Positions 42,891 to 52,378 of a stretch of 64,000 bases of DNA are shown in pieces. The stretch comes from Lentzea indica (GTDB lineage: Bacteria; Actinomycetota; Actinomycetes; Mycobacteriales; Pseudonocardiaceae), in NCBI RefSeq assembly GCF_012184385.1, contig NZ_VSRL01000011.1, positions 1 to 64,000 of the forward strand, read 5' to 3'. The position numbers and the translations under genes were made by a program. How positions within the stretch are numbered: position 1 is the first letter of the stretch; each line of letters begins with the position of its first letter. The notes beneath the pieces are model-generated. The model was not told the DNA's origin and searched no databases. It worked only from the letters and a program-made list of their open reading frames with translations.

Positions 42891-43745
42891 GTGCAGTTTT
42901 TGCGCCTGGGGCCGGTCGGCGATGAACGTCCTGCAGTGAGGACAGACGACGGGGTCACGTACGACCTCCTGCCGATCACCCCGGACATCGACGGCGCGTT
43001 CCTCGCGAACGACGGCGTGGCACGTACCAGGCAGGCACTCGAAGCCGGCGAGCTCTCCGTGCTGGACGCGGAAGGTGTCAGGGTCGGGCCTCCGCTCGCG
43101 CGTCCTGGCAAGGTCATCTGCATCGGCCTCAACTACCGCGACCACGCGGAGGAGACCGGCGCCGACATCCCCGGCGAGCCGGTGATGTTCCTCAAGACGC
43201 CGGACACGATCGTGGGCCCGTACGACGAGGTGCTCGTTCCCCGCCGGTCGGTGAAGACCGACTGGGAGGTCGAGCTCGGCGTCGTCATCGGGCGCACCGC
43301 TCGCTACCTCGAGTCCGAAGAGGACGCTCTGAGCTGCATCGGCGCGTACGTGCTCTCGCACGACGTCTCCGAGCGGGAGTTCCAGATCGAGCGCGGCGGG
43401 ACGTGGGACAAGGGCAAGAACTGCGAGACGTTCAACCCGCTCGGCCCCTTCCTCGTGCCCGCTGACGAGATCGCCGACCCGCAGAGCCTGGAGATGCGGC
43501 TCTGGGTGAACGGCGAGATCAAGCAGAACTCGTCCACCAAGAACATGATCTTCCCGGTCGCGGAGATCGTGCGCTACCTGAGCCAGTTCCTCGTCCTCCG
43601 ACCGGGTGACGTGATCAACACCGGTACCCCGGCCGGTGTCGCCCTCGGCCAGCCGGAGCCCAAGCCGTACCTGCGTGCCGGTGACGTCGTCGAGCTGGAG
43701 ATCGAGGGCCTCGGCAAGCAGCGGCAGACCCTCGGGCAGGCCTGA
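42891..43745 (+). CDS. FAH-family hydrolase, probable 2,4-diketo-3-deoxy-L-fuconate hydrolase
   Basis: A 284-residue fumarylacetoacetate-hydrolase-type enzyme. The GTG at 42891 follows AGAGGAGGAAC. The hallmark is KVICIGLNYRDHAEETG, then MFLKTPDTIVGPYD, the metal site DWEVELGVVIGRTAR (E-x-E), the GTWDKGKNCETFNPLGPF segment and VINTGTPAGVA. In the non-phosphorylative L-fucose route the family splits 2,4-diketo-3-deoxy-L-fuconate to pyruvate and L-lactate. It is the first gene of the operon and 3 nt before the dehydratase. The family also contains ureidoglycolate lyases, but context favours the fucose role. Confidence 0.88.
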   Translation: MQFLRLGPVGDERPAVRTDDGVTYDLLPITPDIDGAFLANDGVARTRQALEAGELSVLDAEGVRVGPPLARPGKVICIGLNYRDHAEETGADIPGEPVMFLKTPDTIVGPYDEVLVPRRSVKTDWEVELGVVIGRTARYLESEEDALSCIGAYVLSHDVSEREFQIERGGTWDKGKNCETFNPLGPFLVPADEIADPQSLEMRLWVNGEIKQNSSTKNMIFPVAEIVRYLSQFLVLRPGDVINTGTPAGVALGQPEPKPYLRAGDVVELEIEGLGKQRQTLGQA

Positions 43746-43748
43746 ACC

Positions 43749-45071
43749 ATGCCCCGGAAAACACCACAGATCACCGCACTGGACGTGCTGGACATCCGGT
43801 TCCCGACGTCGCGCGAGCTCGACGGCTCCGACGCGATGAACCCGGACCCGGACTACAGCGCCGCGTACGTGGTGCTGCGGACCGACGACGGACCGGAGGG
43901 CCACGGCCTCGCGTTCACCATCGGCCGCGGCAACGACGTGCAGGCCGCCGCGATCAGGGCCCTGGCCCCGCACGTGGTCGGCAAGGACGTGCCGGAGACC
44001 GCGAAAGGGCTGGCGGAGCTGTACTTCGAGCTGATCGGCGACTCGCAGATCCGCTGGCTCGGCCCCGAGAAGGGCGTCGCGCACATGGCGATCGGCGCCG
44101 TCGTCAACGCCGCGTGGGACCTCGCCGCCCGCCGCGCAGGGCTGCCCGTCTGGCGGTTCCTCGCCAGGATGACGCCGGAGGAGATCGTCAGCCTCGTCGA
44201 TTTCCGCTATCTGAGTGACGCTCTCACCCCGGACGAGGCGCTGCAGATCCTGCGGAAGGTCGAGCACGGCAAGGCCGAGCGCGTGGAGACCATTGCCCGC
44301 GAGGGATATCCGGCCTACACGACGTCACCCGGCTGGCTCGGCTACTCCGACGAGAAGCTCGCGGGCCTCGCCAGGCAGGCGCTCGCCGACGGCTTCGACA
44401 TGATCAAGCTCAAGGTCGGCGGCAGTCTCGACGACGACGTGCGCAGGATGAAGCTCGCCCGCGAGGTCGTCGGCGAGGACGTTCGCGTGGCGGTGGACGC
44501 GAACCAGCGCTGGGACGTCGACACGGCAGTGCGCTGGATGCGCGAGCTGGCGCCGTACAACCCGTACTGGATCGAGGAGCCGACCTCACCGGACGACGTG
44601 CTGGCGCACCGCGCGATCGCGGACGCGCTGGCCCCGATCCGGGTCGCCACCGGTGAGCACGTGCAGAACCGCGTGGTGTTCAAGCAGTTCCTGCAGGCGG
44701 GCGCGATCGACGTCCTGCAGCTCGACGCCTGCCGGGTCGCGGGCGTGAACGAGAACATCGCGATCCTGTTGCTGGCCAAGAAGTTCGACGTCCCGGTGTG
44801 CCCGCACGCCGGCGGTGTCGGCCTCTGCGAGCTGGTCAGGCACCTGTCGTTCTTCGACTACGCCGCGATCTCCGGCGAGGTCGGCGAGCGCGTGATCGAG
44901 TGGGTCGACCACCTGCACGAACACTTCCTGGACCCGGCCGTCGTCGAGCGCGGCCGTTACCTGGTACCCGCCGAGCCGGGATTCTCCGCTCAGCTCAAGG
45001 ACGAGACGCTGTCCGACTACCTCTACCCGGACGGTCCGGTGTGGACAGCATTGGAGGGCGAGAGTGACTGA
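43749..45071 (+). CDS. fucD: L-fuconate dehydratase (enolase superfamily)
   Basis: A 440-residue mandelate-racemase-type dehydratase converting L-fuconate to 2-keto-3-deoxy-L-fuconate. FucD features: N-terminal [21 protein letters not shown], the K-x-K base DMIKLKVGG, metal Asp in [13 protein letters not shown], Glu in YWIEEPTSP and VATGEHVQN, and the general acid/base His in [14 protein letters not shown]. Length fits FucD rather than the shorter galactonate dehydratases. It ends overlapping the SDR start by 8 nt. Confidence 0.93.
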   Translation: MPRKTPQITALDVLDIRFPTSRELDGSDAMNPDPDYSAAYVVLRTDDGPEGHGLAFTIGRGNDVQAAAIRALAPHVVGKDVPETAKGLAELYFELIGDSQIRWLGPEKGVAHMAIGAVVNAAWDLAARRAGLPVWRFLARMTPEEIVSLVDFRYLSDALTPDEALQILRKVEHGKAERVETIAREGYPAYTTSPGWLGYSDEKLAGLARQALADGFDMIKLKVGGSLDDDVRRMKLAREVVGEDVRVAVDANQRWDVDTAVRWMRELAPYNPYWIEEPTSPDDVLAHRAIADALAPIRVATGEHVQNRVVFKQFLQAGAIDVLQLDACRVAGVNENIAILLLAKKFDVPVCPHAGGVGLCELVRHLSFFDYAAISGEVGERVIEWVDHLHEHFLDPAVVERGRYLVPAEPGFSAQLKDETLSDYLYPDGPVWTALEGESD

Positions 45072-45816
45072 CTTCGAAGGACTTGTCGCCGTTGTCACGG
45101 GCGGTGCGTCCGGTATCGGTCTCGCGACGGCGAACCTGCTGTCGTCGCGCGGTGCGACGGTGGTGGCGCTGGACCTCGACCCGGACGTCAAGGACCCGCT
45201 CGTCGGGATCCGCGCGGACGTGTCCGACGACGACAGCGTCAAGGCCGCGATCGACGAGGTCGTGCAGCGGTTCGGCCGGCTCGACGTGGTCGTGAACAAC
45301 GCGGGGATCGGTGCGCAGGGCGACGTCGCGGCCAACGCCGACGACGAGTGGCAGCGCGTCATGAACGTCAACGTGCTGGGCATGGTCCGCGTGTCGCGGG
45401 CAGCGTTGCCGCACCTCAGGAACTCGCCGTCCGCGGCGATCGTCAACACCTGCTCCATCGCTGCCTGGGCCGGGCTCCCGCAGCGTGCTCTCTACTCGGC
45501 CAGCAAGGGCGCGGTGTACTCGCTGACGCTCGCGATGGCCGCTGACCACGTGCGCGAAGGCATTCGCGTCAACGCGGTCGCTCCCGGCACGGCGGACACC
45601 CCGTGGGTGGGCCGCCTGCTCGACTCGGCGCCGGACCCGGCAGCCGAACGAGCCGCGTTGGAGGCACGCCAGCCGCACGGGCGTCTTGTCTCCGCCGATG
45701 AGGTCGCGGGTGCGATCGCCTACCTGGCGAGCCCGCTTTCCGGTTCCACCGCAGGCACGATTCTCGCTGTCGACGGTGGCATGTATGGCTTGCGCTTGCG
45801 TCCCAAGCAGTCATGA
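45064..45816 (+). CDS. SDR oxidoreductase, probable 2-keto-3-deoxy-L-fuconate dehydrogenase
   Basis: A 250-residue short-chain dehydrogenase. Cofactor loop [22 protein letters not shown], and the catalytic Ser / Tyr-x-x-x-Lys in NTCSIAAW and [12 protein letters not shown]; the C-terminal [10 protein letters not shown] is typical. The Asp after beta-2 (VVALDLDPD) suggests NAD+. In the fucose route it oxidises C4 of 2-keto-3-deoxy-L-fuconate to the diketo acid used by the FAH enzyme. GTG start; coupled to fucD by an 8-nt overlap. Confidence 0.9.
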   Translation: MTDFEGLVAVVTGGASGIGLATANLLSSRGATVVALDLDPDVKDPLVGIRADVSDDDSVKAAIDEVVQRFGRLDVVVNNAGIGAQGDVAANADDEWQRVMNVNVLGMVRVSRAALPHLRNSPSAAIVNTCSIAAWAGLPQRALYSASKGAVYSLTLAMAADHVREGIRVNAVAPGTADTPWVGRLLDSAPDPAAERAALEARQPHGRLVSADEVAGAIAYLASPLSGSTAGTILAVDGGMYGLRLRPKQS

Positions 45817-45831
45817 AAGGCAAATGACACG

Positions 45832-46872
45832 ATGAAGCGTCGCAACCTCACCGCCGCGGTGTGCCTCGCGCTCGCCGGTGCTCTGACATTGACCGCGTGC
45901 GGTGGCGGGTCCGCCGGAACGGGTGCCAGTGGCGTCGGCCCGATCGGTGCCGACCACCCCCGAGCCGACTCCGACTTCTGGAACTCCTACATCAAGTACT
46001 TCCCTGACAAGGCCAAGGAACTCGGCATCAACCTGCTGAACCCCACCAACTCGCAGAACAAGGTGGAGAACCTGGTCGCCAACGCGCAGTCGCTGCAGTC
46101 GCAGGGTGCCAAGGCGATCGTGATGGCCCCGCAGGACACCGGCGCGATCGCGTCCACTTTGGACAGGCTGGACAAGGCGAAGATCCCCGTGATCACCGTC
46201 GACACCCGTCCTGACAAGGGCAAGACCTACATGGTCGTGCGCGCGGACAACAAGGCGTACGGCGAGAAGGCCTGCAAGTTCCTCGGCGACAAGCTCGGTG
46301 GCAAGGGCAAGGTCATCGAGTTCCAGGGCGCGTTGTCGTCGGTCAACGGCCGTGACCGCTCCGAGGCGTTCGCCGCCTGCATGAAGCAGAACTACCCCGG
46401 CATCACGGTGTTCGAGGAGCCGACCGACTGGGAGGGCCCGAAGGCGTCAGCGGCCCTGCAGACCAGGCTCAACCAGCACCCCGACATCAACGGCATCTAC
46501 ATGCAGGCAGGTGGCGTGTTCCTCGCGCCGACGCTGCAGGTGTTGCGGCAGAAGGGCCTGCTGGTCCCGCCGAGCGACCCCAAGCACGTCTTCATCGTCT
46601 CCAACGACGGCATCCCGTCCGAGCTGGAAGCGATCCGCAAGGGCGAGATCGACGCGACCGTCTCCCAGCCGGCCGACCTCTACGCGCAGTGGGCGCTCTT
46701 CTACGCCAAGGCCGCTGTTGAGGGCAAGACGTTCTCGCCCGGCAAGACCGACCACGACTCCACCATCGTCGACGTCGGCGACGGCCGCCTGGAGGACCAG
46801 CTCCCGGCACCGCTGATCACCAAGGAGAACGTCGACGACAAGGCCTTCTGGGGCAACCAGATCGCCAAATGA
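45832..46872 (+). CDS. Ribose-type sugar-binding lipoprotein (L-fucose importer)
   Basis: A 346-residue periplasmic-binding-protein-like I lipoprotein of the CUT2 class. The signal ends in lipobox LTLTAC followed by a Gly/Ser linker. Domain features: NLLNPTNSQNKVENLVANAQ, GAKAIVMAPQDTGAIASTLD, KIPVITVDTRPD and HVFIVSNDGIPSELEAIR. Its gene overlaps the ATPase by 4 nt. The fuco-catabolic neighbours suggest L-fucose, or a fucoside, as ligand. Confidence 0.93.
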   Translation: MKRRNLTAAVCLALAGALTLTACGGGSAGTGASGVGPIGADHPRADSDFWNSYIKYFPDKAKELGINLLNPTNSQNKVENLVANAQSLQSQGAKAIVMAPQDTGAIASTLDRLDKAKIPVITVDTRPDKGKTYMVVRADNKAYGEKACKFLGDKLGGKGKVIEFQGALSSVNGRDRSEAFAACMKQNYPGITVFEEPTDWEGPKASAALQTRLNQHPDINGIYMQAGGVFLAPTLQVLRQKGLLVPPSDPKHVFIVSNDGIPSELEAIRKGEIDATVSQPADLYAQWALFYAKAAVEGKTFSPGKTDHDSTIVDVGDGRLEDQLPAPLITKENVDDKAFWGNQIAK

Positions 46873-48344
46873 CCGAGTTCGCAGCCATCGCGCGTGGCGT
46901 GACGAAGCGGTTCGGGCGGACGCTCGCGTTGGACGACGTGGGCATCGAGATCCGGGCCGGTGAGTCGCACGCGCTCGTCGGTCGCAACGGCGCGGGCAAG
47001 TCGACGTTGGTCTCGGTCCTCACCGGCATGCAGGTGCCGGACGCGGGCGAGGTCAGCTTCTTCGGTGAGCCCGCGCCGCCCGTCGCCGACCGCGCGGCGT
47101 GGCGGCGTCACGTCGCGTGCGTGTACCAGAAGTCGACGGTCGTGCCGGAGCTGTCGGTCGCCGAGAACCTGTTCATCAACCGGCAGGACCTCGGCGGCGG
47201 CCTGATCAGCTGGAAGAAGCTCCGGCAGGAGGCTTCCTCCTTGCTGGAGACCTACGACGTGGCGGTGAACCCGGACGAACTGGTGTCCGCGCTGACCGTC
47301 GAGCAGCGGCAGCTCGTCGAGATCGCGCGGGCGCTGTCGATCGGCTCCCGGTTCGTGATCCTCGACGAGCCGACCGCGCAGCTCGACGGACCGGCGATCG
47401 AGCGGCTGTTCGACCGGATGAGGTCGTTGCAGGACAAGGGAGTGACGTTCCTCTTCATCTCCCACCACCTGCAGGAGGTGTACGAGGTCTGCCAGACCGT
47501 CACGGTCTACCGCGACGCGCGGCACATCGTCACCGCACCGGTCTCCGAGATGTCCAAGCCCGACCTGATCGAGGCGATGACGGGTGAGGCCGGCGGGCTC
47601 AACGTGCCCAGCGGTGATGATCGGCCGTCCTCTGAAGATCTTGTGCTGACCGTGTCGTCGTTGAGCGGGGAGTCCTTTTCGGACATCTCGCTCTCGGCGA
47701 CGCGTGGTGAGGTCATCGGGCTCGCGGGCAGTGCGTCGTCCGGCAAGCACGAGTTCGCAGAGACCGTCTACGGGCTGCGCAAGCCGTCGTCCGGTTCGAT
47801 CTCGGTGGACGGCTCTGCGGTGCGCGGTGGTGACGTTCCGGCTGCTTTGAAGGCCGGAATCGGCTGTGTGCCACGGGATCGTCACCACCAGGGGCTCGTC
47901 CTCGACCTGTCGATCGCGGAGAACGCGACGATGAGCACGGCGGGTTCCTTCGTGTGGCCGTCGGCGCAACGTTCGGCAGGAAGCACCGCGATCGCGTCCT
48001 ACGACGTCAAGGCGGCCGGGCCGGACCAGCCGGTGTCCGACCTGTCCGGTGGCAACCAGCAGAAGGTCGTGATGGCGCGGGCACTCGCCAACGACCCGTC
48101 CGTGCTGGTGCTGATCAACCCGACCGCGGGCGTCGACGTGAAGTCCAAGGAGTCGCTGCTCGGGGTCGTCGACGCGCAGGCACGCCGGGGCAAGGCGGCG
48201 ATCGTCGTGTCCGACGAGCTCGACGACCTGCGGGTCTGCGACCGTGTTCTGGTGATGTTCCACGGTCAGGTCGTGCGCGAGTTCGCACGCGGCTGGCGCG
48301 ACCAGGAACTCATCGCCGCCATTGAGGGAATGAGCTCGGAATGA
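46869..48344 (+). CDS. Sugar ABC transporter ATPase (RbsA-type, two nucleotide domains)
   Basis: A 491-residue double ATPase. The first domain is complete: Walker A LVGRNGAGKSTLVSVLTG, a degenerate signature LTVEQRQLVEIARA, Walker B FVILDEPTAQLD. The second has the degenerate loop GLAGSASSGKHEF, signature DLSGGNQQKVVMARALA, and LVLINPTAGVDVKSK. This asymmetry is normal for CUT2 ATPases. It overlaps the binding-protein and permease genes by 4 nt each. Confidence 0.95.
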   Translation: MTEFAAIARGVTKRFGRTLALDDVGIEIRAGESHALVGRNGAGKSTLVSVLTGMQVPDAGEVSFFGEPAPPVADRAAWRRHVACVYQKSTVVPELSVAENLFINRQDLGGGLISWKKLRQEASSLLETYDVAVNPDELVSALTVEQRQLVEIARALSIGSRFVILDEPTAQLDGPAIERLFDRMRSLQDKGVTFLFISHHLQEVYEVCQTVTVYRDARHIVTAPVSEMSKPDLIEAMTGEAGGLNVPSGDDRPSSEDLVLTVSSLSGESFSDISLSATRGEVIGLAGSASSGKHEFAETVYGLRKPSSGSISVDGSAVRGGDVPAALKAGIGCVPRDRHHQGLVLDLSIAENATMSTAGSFVWPSAQRSAGSTAIASYDVKAAGPDQPVSDLSGGNQQKVVMARALANDPSVLVLINPTAGVDVKSKESLLGVVDAQARRGKAAIVVSDELDDLRVCDRVLVMFHGQVVREFARGWRDQELIAAIEGMSSE

Positions 48345-49355
48345 CGAAGGCCATGACTCCGCAGGTCTCGGCGCCCACGCCACCGCCCAAGCAGAAGTTC
48401 CAGTTCGCGCGGTACCAGGACCTCGCACTGGTCCCGGTGATCATCATTCTGCTGATCGTCGGGGCGATCCTGTCGCCGATCTTCCTCACGCCCGGCAACC
48501 TGATCGCCGTCCTGACCCAGCAGAGCGAGCTCTCGCTGCTGGTGCTGGGGCAGGCGATGATCCTGATCGTCGGCAAGATGGACCTGTCGCTGGAGTCGAC
48601 GGTCGGTCTCGCACCCGCGCTGGCGGTCGCGTTGATCATCCCCGCGTCGGCAGGCGGTCTCGACGTCGGCTTGGCCGCGTGGATGGCGCTGCCGTTGTGC
48701 CTGCTCATCGGTGTCGCGATCGGCGGTCTGAACGGGTTCCTGATCCTGAAGATCGGGCTGTCCGGGTTCATGGTGACCCTGGGCATGCTGACCATGCTGC
48801 GCGGTCTGCAACTCGCCATCACCGAGGGCAAGTCGCTGATCGCGTGCGGAGTCGTTCCTGTACCTGGGTTCCACGACCTGGCTCGGGCTGCCGGCCGCGG
48901 TGTGGATCTGCGTCGTCTGTTACGCGGTGGGCATCTTCGTGCTGAAGTACCTGCGCGCAGGCCGTTCGCTGTACGCGGTCGGCGGCAACTCGGAGGCCGC
49001 GCGTGCCGCCGGTGTCCGGGTGGACCGCGTGGTGTGGATCGTGCTGATCATCGGTTCGGTGCTGGCCGTGATCGCGGGCATCCTGATGACCGGACGGCTC
49101 GGTTCCGTCGCCGCGACGCAGGGCGAGGGCATGATCTTCCAGGTCTTCGCGGCCGCGGTGATCGGCGGCATCTCGTTGCAGGGCGGCAAGGGCACGCTGT
49201 TCGGTGCGCTGTCCGGTGTGCTGATGCTCGGCCTGGTCGAGCAGATCCTGCGGCTGCAGGGCGTGTCCGGCTTCTACATCAAGGCCTCGTACGGCGCGGT
49301 GATCATCCTCGCGCTGATCGTGACCCGGTTCGCGACCGGTCAGAAGCAGGAGTGA
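48341..49355 (+). pseudogene. Sugar ABC transporter permease (RbsC-type), frameshifted mid-gene (possible sequence error)
   Basis: A CUT2 permease that would form the channel of the fucose importer. The first frame, from ATG 48341, encodes a Pro-rich start, then several helices (LALVPVIIILLIVGAILSPIF, LVLGQAMILIVGKMDLSLEST) through MLRGLQLAITEGKSLIA near 48845. The second frame resumes at ESFLYLGSTTWLGLPAAVWICVV (residues 1-20 of that part) and continues with the remaining helices and GRSLYAVGGNSEAARAAGV to 49355. The gene length is 3n+1, so one extra or two missing bases near 48841-48852 explain it; the rebuilt protein is about 338 residues, normal for RbsC. Both halves are conserved, and the downstream genes are unaffected. 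Confidence 0.88.
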
Positions 49356-49358
49356 GTC

Positions 49359-49670
49359 TTGGAGACCGTTGCGCTGCACACCCGGCTTCGCGAGGGGCGG
49401 GAGGCCGACTACGACCGCGTTCACGCCACCATTCCCGTGGAGCTGGACGCCGCTCTGCGTGAGGCCGGGGTGCACTCGTGGCGGATCTGGCGGTCCGGAC
49501 GCGAGCTGTTCCACCTCGTTGAAGTGGACGACTACCGGGCGATGCGTGCTCGTCTGGCCACTCACCCCGCGAACATTCCGTGGCAAGCTCAGATGGCAGA
49601 ACTGCTGGAGGTCGAGGACGATTACTCCGGCGCCGAACCCGATGTGCGACTTGTGTGGGAGCTGCCGTGA
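49359..49670 (+). CDS. L-fucose/L-rhamnose-type mutarotase
   Basis: A 103-residue dimeric alpha-beta-barrel mutarotase of the RhaM/YiiL family, interconverting sugar anomers. Start TTG at 49359 with CAGGAG 6 nt upstream. The family pattern METVALHTRLREGREADYDR, then HSWRIWRSGRELFHLVEVDDY, and NIPWQAQMAELL is complete, including the active-site His and Trp positions. In an L-fucose operon it supplies the anomer oxidised by the dehydrogenase that follows. It overlaps that gene by 4 nt. Confidence 0.91.
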   Translation: METVALHTRLREGREADYDRVHATIPVELDAALREAGVHSWRIWRSGRELFHLVEVDDYRAMRARLATHPANIPWQAQMAELLEVEDDYSGAEPDVRLVWELP

Positions 49671-50623
49671 AGGTTGCTGTATCTCGTCTGGGCTTTGGTG
49701 CCGCGCCGATCGGCAACCTGTACCGGGAGATCTCCGACGAGGTGGCCTTCGGTGCGGTCGAGGCGGCCTGGCAGAACGGCGTTCGCTACTTCGACACCGC
49801 GCCGCACTACGGTCTCGGGTTGTCGGAACGGCGGCTCGGCGTGGCTCTGGCCGGGCGGCCGCGCGACGAGTACGTGATCTCCACGAAGGTCGGGCGGTTG
49901 CTGGAGCCGTTCGACGGTGAGGGCCTCGATGACGAGGGCTTCGCGGTGCCTCGGCACTTCCGTCGTGTGCGCGACTACTCGGGAGACGGTGTTCGCCGGT
50001 CCATCGAGTCCTCTTTGGAGCGTTTGGGCACCGACCGGGTGGAGATCGTCTACATCCACGATCCCGATGACTACTGGGACGTGGCCTTCGGCGAGGCCTA
50101 TCCGGCGCTGGAGGACCTGCGGTCGCAGGGTGTCGTCGGCGCGATCGGTGTCGGCATGAACCAGTGGGAGATGCCGGAGCGGTTCGTCCGCGAGACCGAC
50201 ATCGACGTGGTGATGCTGGCCGGGCGGTACACGTTGCTGGAGCAGCCGGCGCTGCCGTCGTTCCTGCCCGCGTGCCTGGAGCGCGGCGTTTCGGTGGTGG
50301 CGTGCGGGGTGTTCAACTCCGGACTGCTGTCGAAGCCCGAGGTGGCCGCTGACGCCAAGTACAACTACGAGGAGGCGCCGCCTGAGCTGGTCGCGCGGGC
50401 TCGGTCGATCGCTGAGGTGTGCGGACGGCACGGGGTGACGTTGCCCGAGGTGGCGATCCAGTTCGCGCTGGGCCACCCTGCCGTGGTGTCCGTCGTGATC
50501 GGGTCGCGGACCGCTGAGCAGATGACCTCGAACGCCGCGTACTTCTCGGCTTCGATTCCCGATGAGCTGTGGCAGGAGCTGAAGTCTTCCGGCCTGCTCG
50601 GCGAGGAGGTTCCGACGCCGTGA
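49667..50623 (+). CDS. Aldo/keto reductase, probable L-fucose dehydrogenase
   Basis: A 318-residue AKR of the D-threo-aldose 1-dehydrogenase / L-fucose dehydrogenase group. The GTG at 49667 is part of a GTGA overlap with the mutarotase. Catalytic elements: Asp and Tyr in VRYFDTAPHYGLGLSERRLG, Lys in YVISTKVGRLLEP, His in IVYIHDPDDYWDVAFGEAYP. It oxidises the C1 of L-fucose with NAD(P)+ to the lactone. The position between mutarotase and lactonase agrees with this. Confidence 0.92.
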   Translation: MKVAVSRLGFGAAPIGNLYREISDEVAFGAVEAAWQNGVRYFDTAPHYGLGLSERRLGVALAGRPRDEYVISTKVGRLLEPFDGEGLDDEGFAVPRHFRRVRDYSGDGVRRSIESSLERLGTDRVEIVYIHDPDDYWDVAFGEAYPALEDLRSQGVVGAIGVGMNQWEMPERFVRETDIDVVMLAGRYTLLEQPALPSFLPACLERGVSVVACGVFNSGLLSKPEVAADAKYNYEEAPPELVARARSIAEVCGRHGVTLPEVAIQFALGHPAVVSVVIGSRTAEQMTSNAAYFSASIPDELWQELKSSGLLGEEVPTP

Positions 50624-51453
50624 TCGTCGACGCCCACCACCACCTGTGGGACCTGTCCGTGCGTGACCAGGACTGGATCACCGATCCGCCGATGGGCGTG
50701 ATCCGGCGGTCGTTCCTGGAGCCGGACTTCGTCGCCGCGGCGCCTTCTGTTTCGGCTTCCGTGCTGGTGCAGACGGTGTGCGTGCCGGAGGAGACGCCGG
50801 AGTTTCTCGCGGTTGCTGCTTCTTCGGACGTTGTCGGCGCGGTGGTGGGCTGGACCGATCTGACTTCCGCGGGCGTTGGTGACGCGCTGGCGGAGCTGAC
50901 CGGTGGTCCTCACGGTTCCTGGCTGCGCGGGATTCGGCACCAGGTGCAGGGCGAGCCGGACCCGGAGTGGTTGTGCCGCAAGGACGTCTGGAACGGTCTG
51001 GCTGCCGTTGGCGCTGAAGGGCTGGTTTACGAGCTGCTGACGTTGCCGCACCAGCTGCCGGCGGCGCGCAAGACCGTCGCGGCGTTGGGCAACGTTTCCT
51101 TTGTGGTGGACCACTGCTCGAAGCCCGCGATCGGTTCCGGATCGGTCGGGGAGTGGGCTGAGCTGATCCGGTCGCTGGCCGTGCACGAGAACGTGACGTG
51201 CAAGCTGTCCGGGCTGGTCACCGAGGCCGACTGGAAGTCGTGGGACGTGGCCTTGCTGCGGCCGTACTTCGAGGTCGTGCTGGACGCGTTCGGGCCGTCA
51301 CGGTTGATGTTCGGCTCGGACTGGCCGGTGTGCCTGCTCGCGGCTTCGTACTCGGAATGGCTTGAGGCCGCTCGGGAGTTGACGTCTGAGCTGTCGCCCG
51401 ACGAGCAGGCTGCGATCTTCTCGGGCACTGCTCGCCGGGTCTACTCGCTCTAG
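50620..51453 (+). CDS. Amidohydrolase-family lactonase, probable L-fucono-1,5-lactonase
   Basis: A 277-residue amidohydrolase_2 protein (COG3618). The GTG at 50620 follows GCGAGGAGG and overlaps the dehydrogenase stop by 4 nt. The metal/active-site elements are IVDAHHHLWDLSVRDQDW, the LRGIRHQVQGEPDPEWL segment, FVVDHCSKPAIG, and LMFGSDWPVCLLAASY. It hydrolyses the fuconolactone to L-fuconate, the FucD substrate. It is the last gene of the operon; its stop overlaps the convergent DapA-like stop on a CTAG. Confidence 0.93.
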   Translation: MIVDAHHHLWDLSVRDQDWITDPPMGVIRRSFLEPDFVAAAPSVSASVLVQTVCVPEETPEFLAVAASSDVVGAVVGWTDLTSAGVGDALAELTGGPHGSWLRGIRHQVQGEPDPEWLCRKDVWNGLAAVGAEGLVYELLTLPHQLPAARKTVAALGNVSFVVDHCSKPAIGSGSVGEWAELIRSLAVHENVTCKLSGLVTEADWKSWDVALLRPYFEVVLDAFGPSRLMFGSDWPVCLLAASYSEWLEAARELTSELSPDEQAAIFSGTARRVYSL

Positions 51454-52307
51454 AACAGCGCCTTGAGCTCGTTGATCAGCTTCGGCGTGGCCTCGGCGAG
51501 CGGCTCGCGGACCGGGCCCGCCGGCAGGCCGAGCAGGTTGAGCGCGGCCTTGACCGCCACGGCGCCCGGCTCGCGGGTCATGATCGCGGTGATCACCGGC
51601 AGCAGGGCCTGGTGGCGCCGGAGGGCCTCCTTGTTGTCGCCCTCGTCGTAGGCGTCGAGCATGGCCTTGATCTCGTTGCCGACGACGTGCCCGACGGTGC
51701 TGACCGTGCCGACGCCGCCGATCGAGTACAGCGGCAGAATCAGCTCGTCGTTGCCGGAGTAGTAGTCGAGGCCGGTCTCGGCGATCACGCGGGCCGTCGC
51801 CAGCAGGTCGACCTTGCAGTCCTTCACACCGACGATGCGCGGGTGCTCTGACAGCCTGAGCAGCGTCTCCGTCTCGATCGCCGTGGCCGTGCGGCCGGGG
51901 ATGTCGTAGAGCAGCGCTGGCAGGCCGGACGCGTTGGCCACCTGCTTGAAGTGGTTCTCGACGCCTTCCTGCGTGGGCTTGCTGTAGTACGGCGTCACCA
52001 CGAGCAGGCCGTCCGCGCCGTTCTCCTCGGCTTGGCGCGCGAGCTCGATGGTGTGGCGGGTGGAGTTGGTGCCAACGCCCGCGAGCACCTTGGCCCTGTC
52101 ACCGACCGCTTCTGTCACGGCCTTGATGACCTGCGCCTTCTCCGCGTCGGTCGTCGTCGGCGCCTCGCCAGTCGTGCCGTTGACGACCAGCCCGTCCACT
52201 CCGCCCTTGTCGACGAGGTGCGCCGCCAGCTCCTGCGCACCCTTGATGTCCAAGTCACCGTCGGGGGTGAACGGGGTGACCATCGCTACCAGCACTCGTC
52301 CGAACAT
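51450..52307 (-). CDS. Dihydrodipicolinate synthase (DapA) family protein
   Basis: A 285-residue Schiff-base aldolase-fold protein. DapA markers: GLVVNGTTGEAPTTTD, VLAGVGTNSTRHTIELA, VVTPYYSKPTQEGV, LLYDIPGRTAT and the Lys-bearing IVGVKDCKVDL. The GTTGEAPT and YYSKPTQ signatures are those of true dipicolinate synthases, so it may make lysine precursors. Actinobacteria also use DapA paralogues as sugar-acid aldolases, and the fucose operon is next door, so a keto-deoxy-sugar aldolase is the alternative. It is divergent from a LysR regulator. Confidence 0.88.
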   Translation of the reverse strand: MFGRVLVAMVTPFTPDGDLDIKGAQELAAHLVDKGGVDGLVVNGTTGEAPTTTDAEKAQVIKAVTEAVGDRAKVLAGVGTNSTRHTIELARQAEENGADGLLVVTPYYSKPTQEGVENHFKQVANASGLPALLYDIPGRTATAIETETLLRLSEHPRIVGVKDCKVDLLATARVIAETGLDYYSGNDELILPLYSIGGVGTVSTVGHVVGNEIKAMLDAYDEGDNKEALRRHQALLPVITAIMTREPGAVAVKAALNLLGLPAGPVREPLAEATPKLINELKALF

Positions 52308-52378
52308 GACTCCAGCGTGGCTCTAGTCTTCGCAAAGTTCCAGTTAGAAGTTCTGCTCGGAACGTTAAGCTGAGCTTT

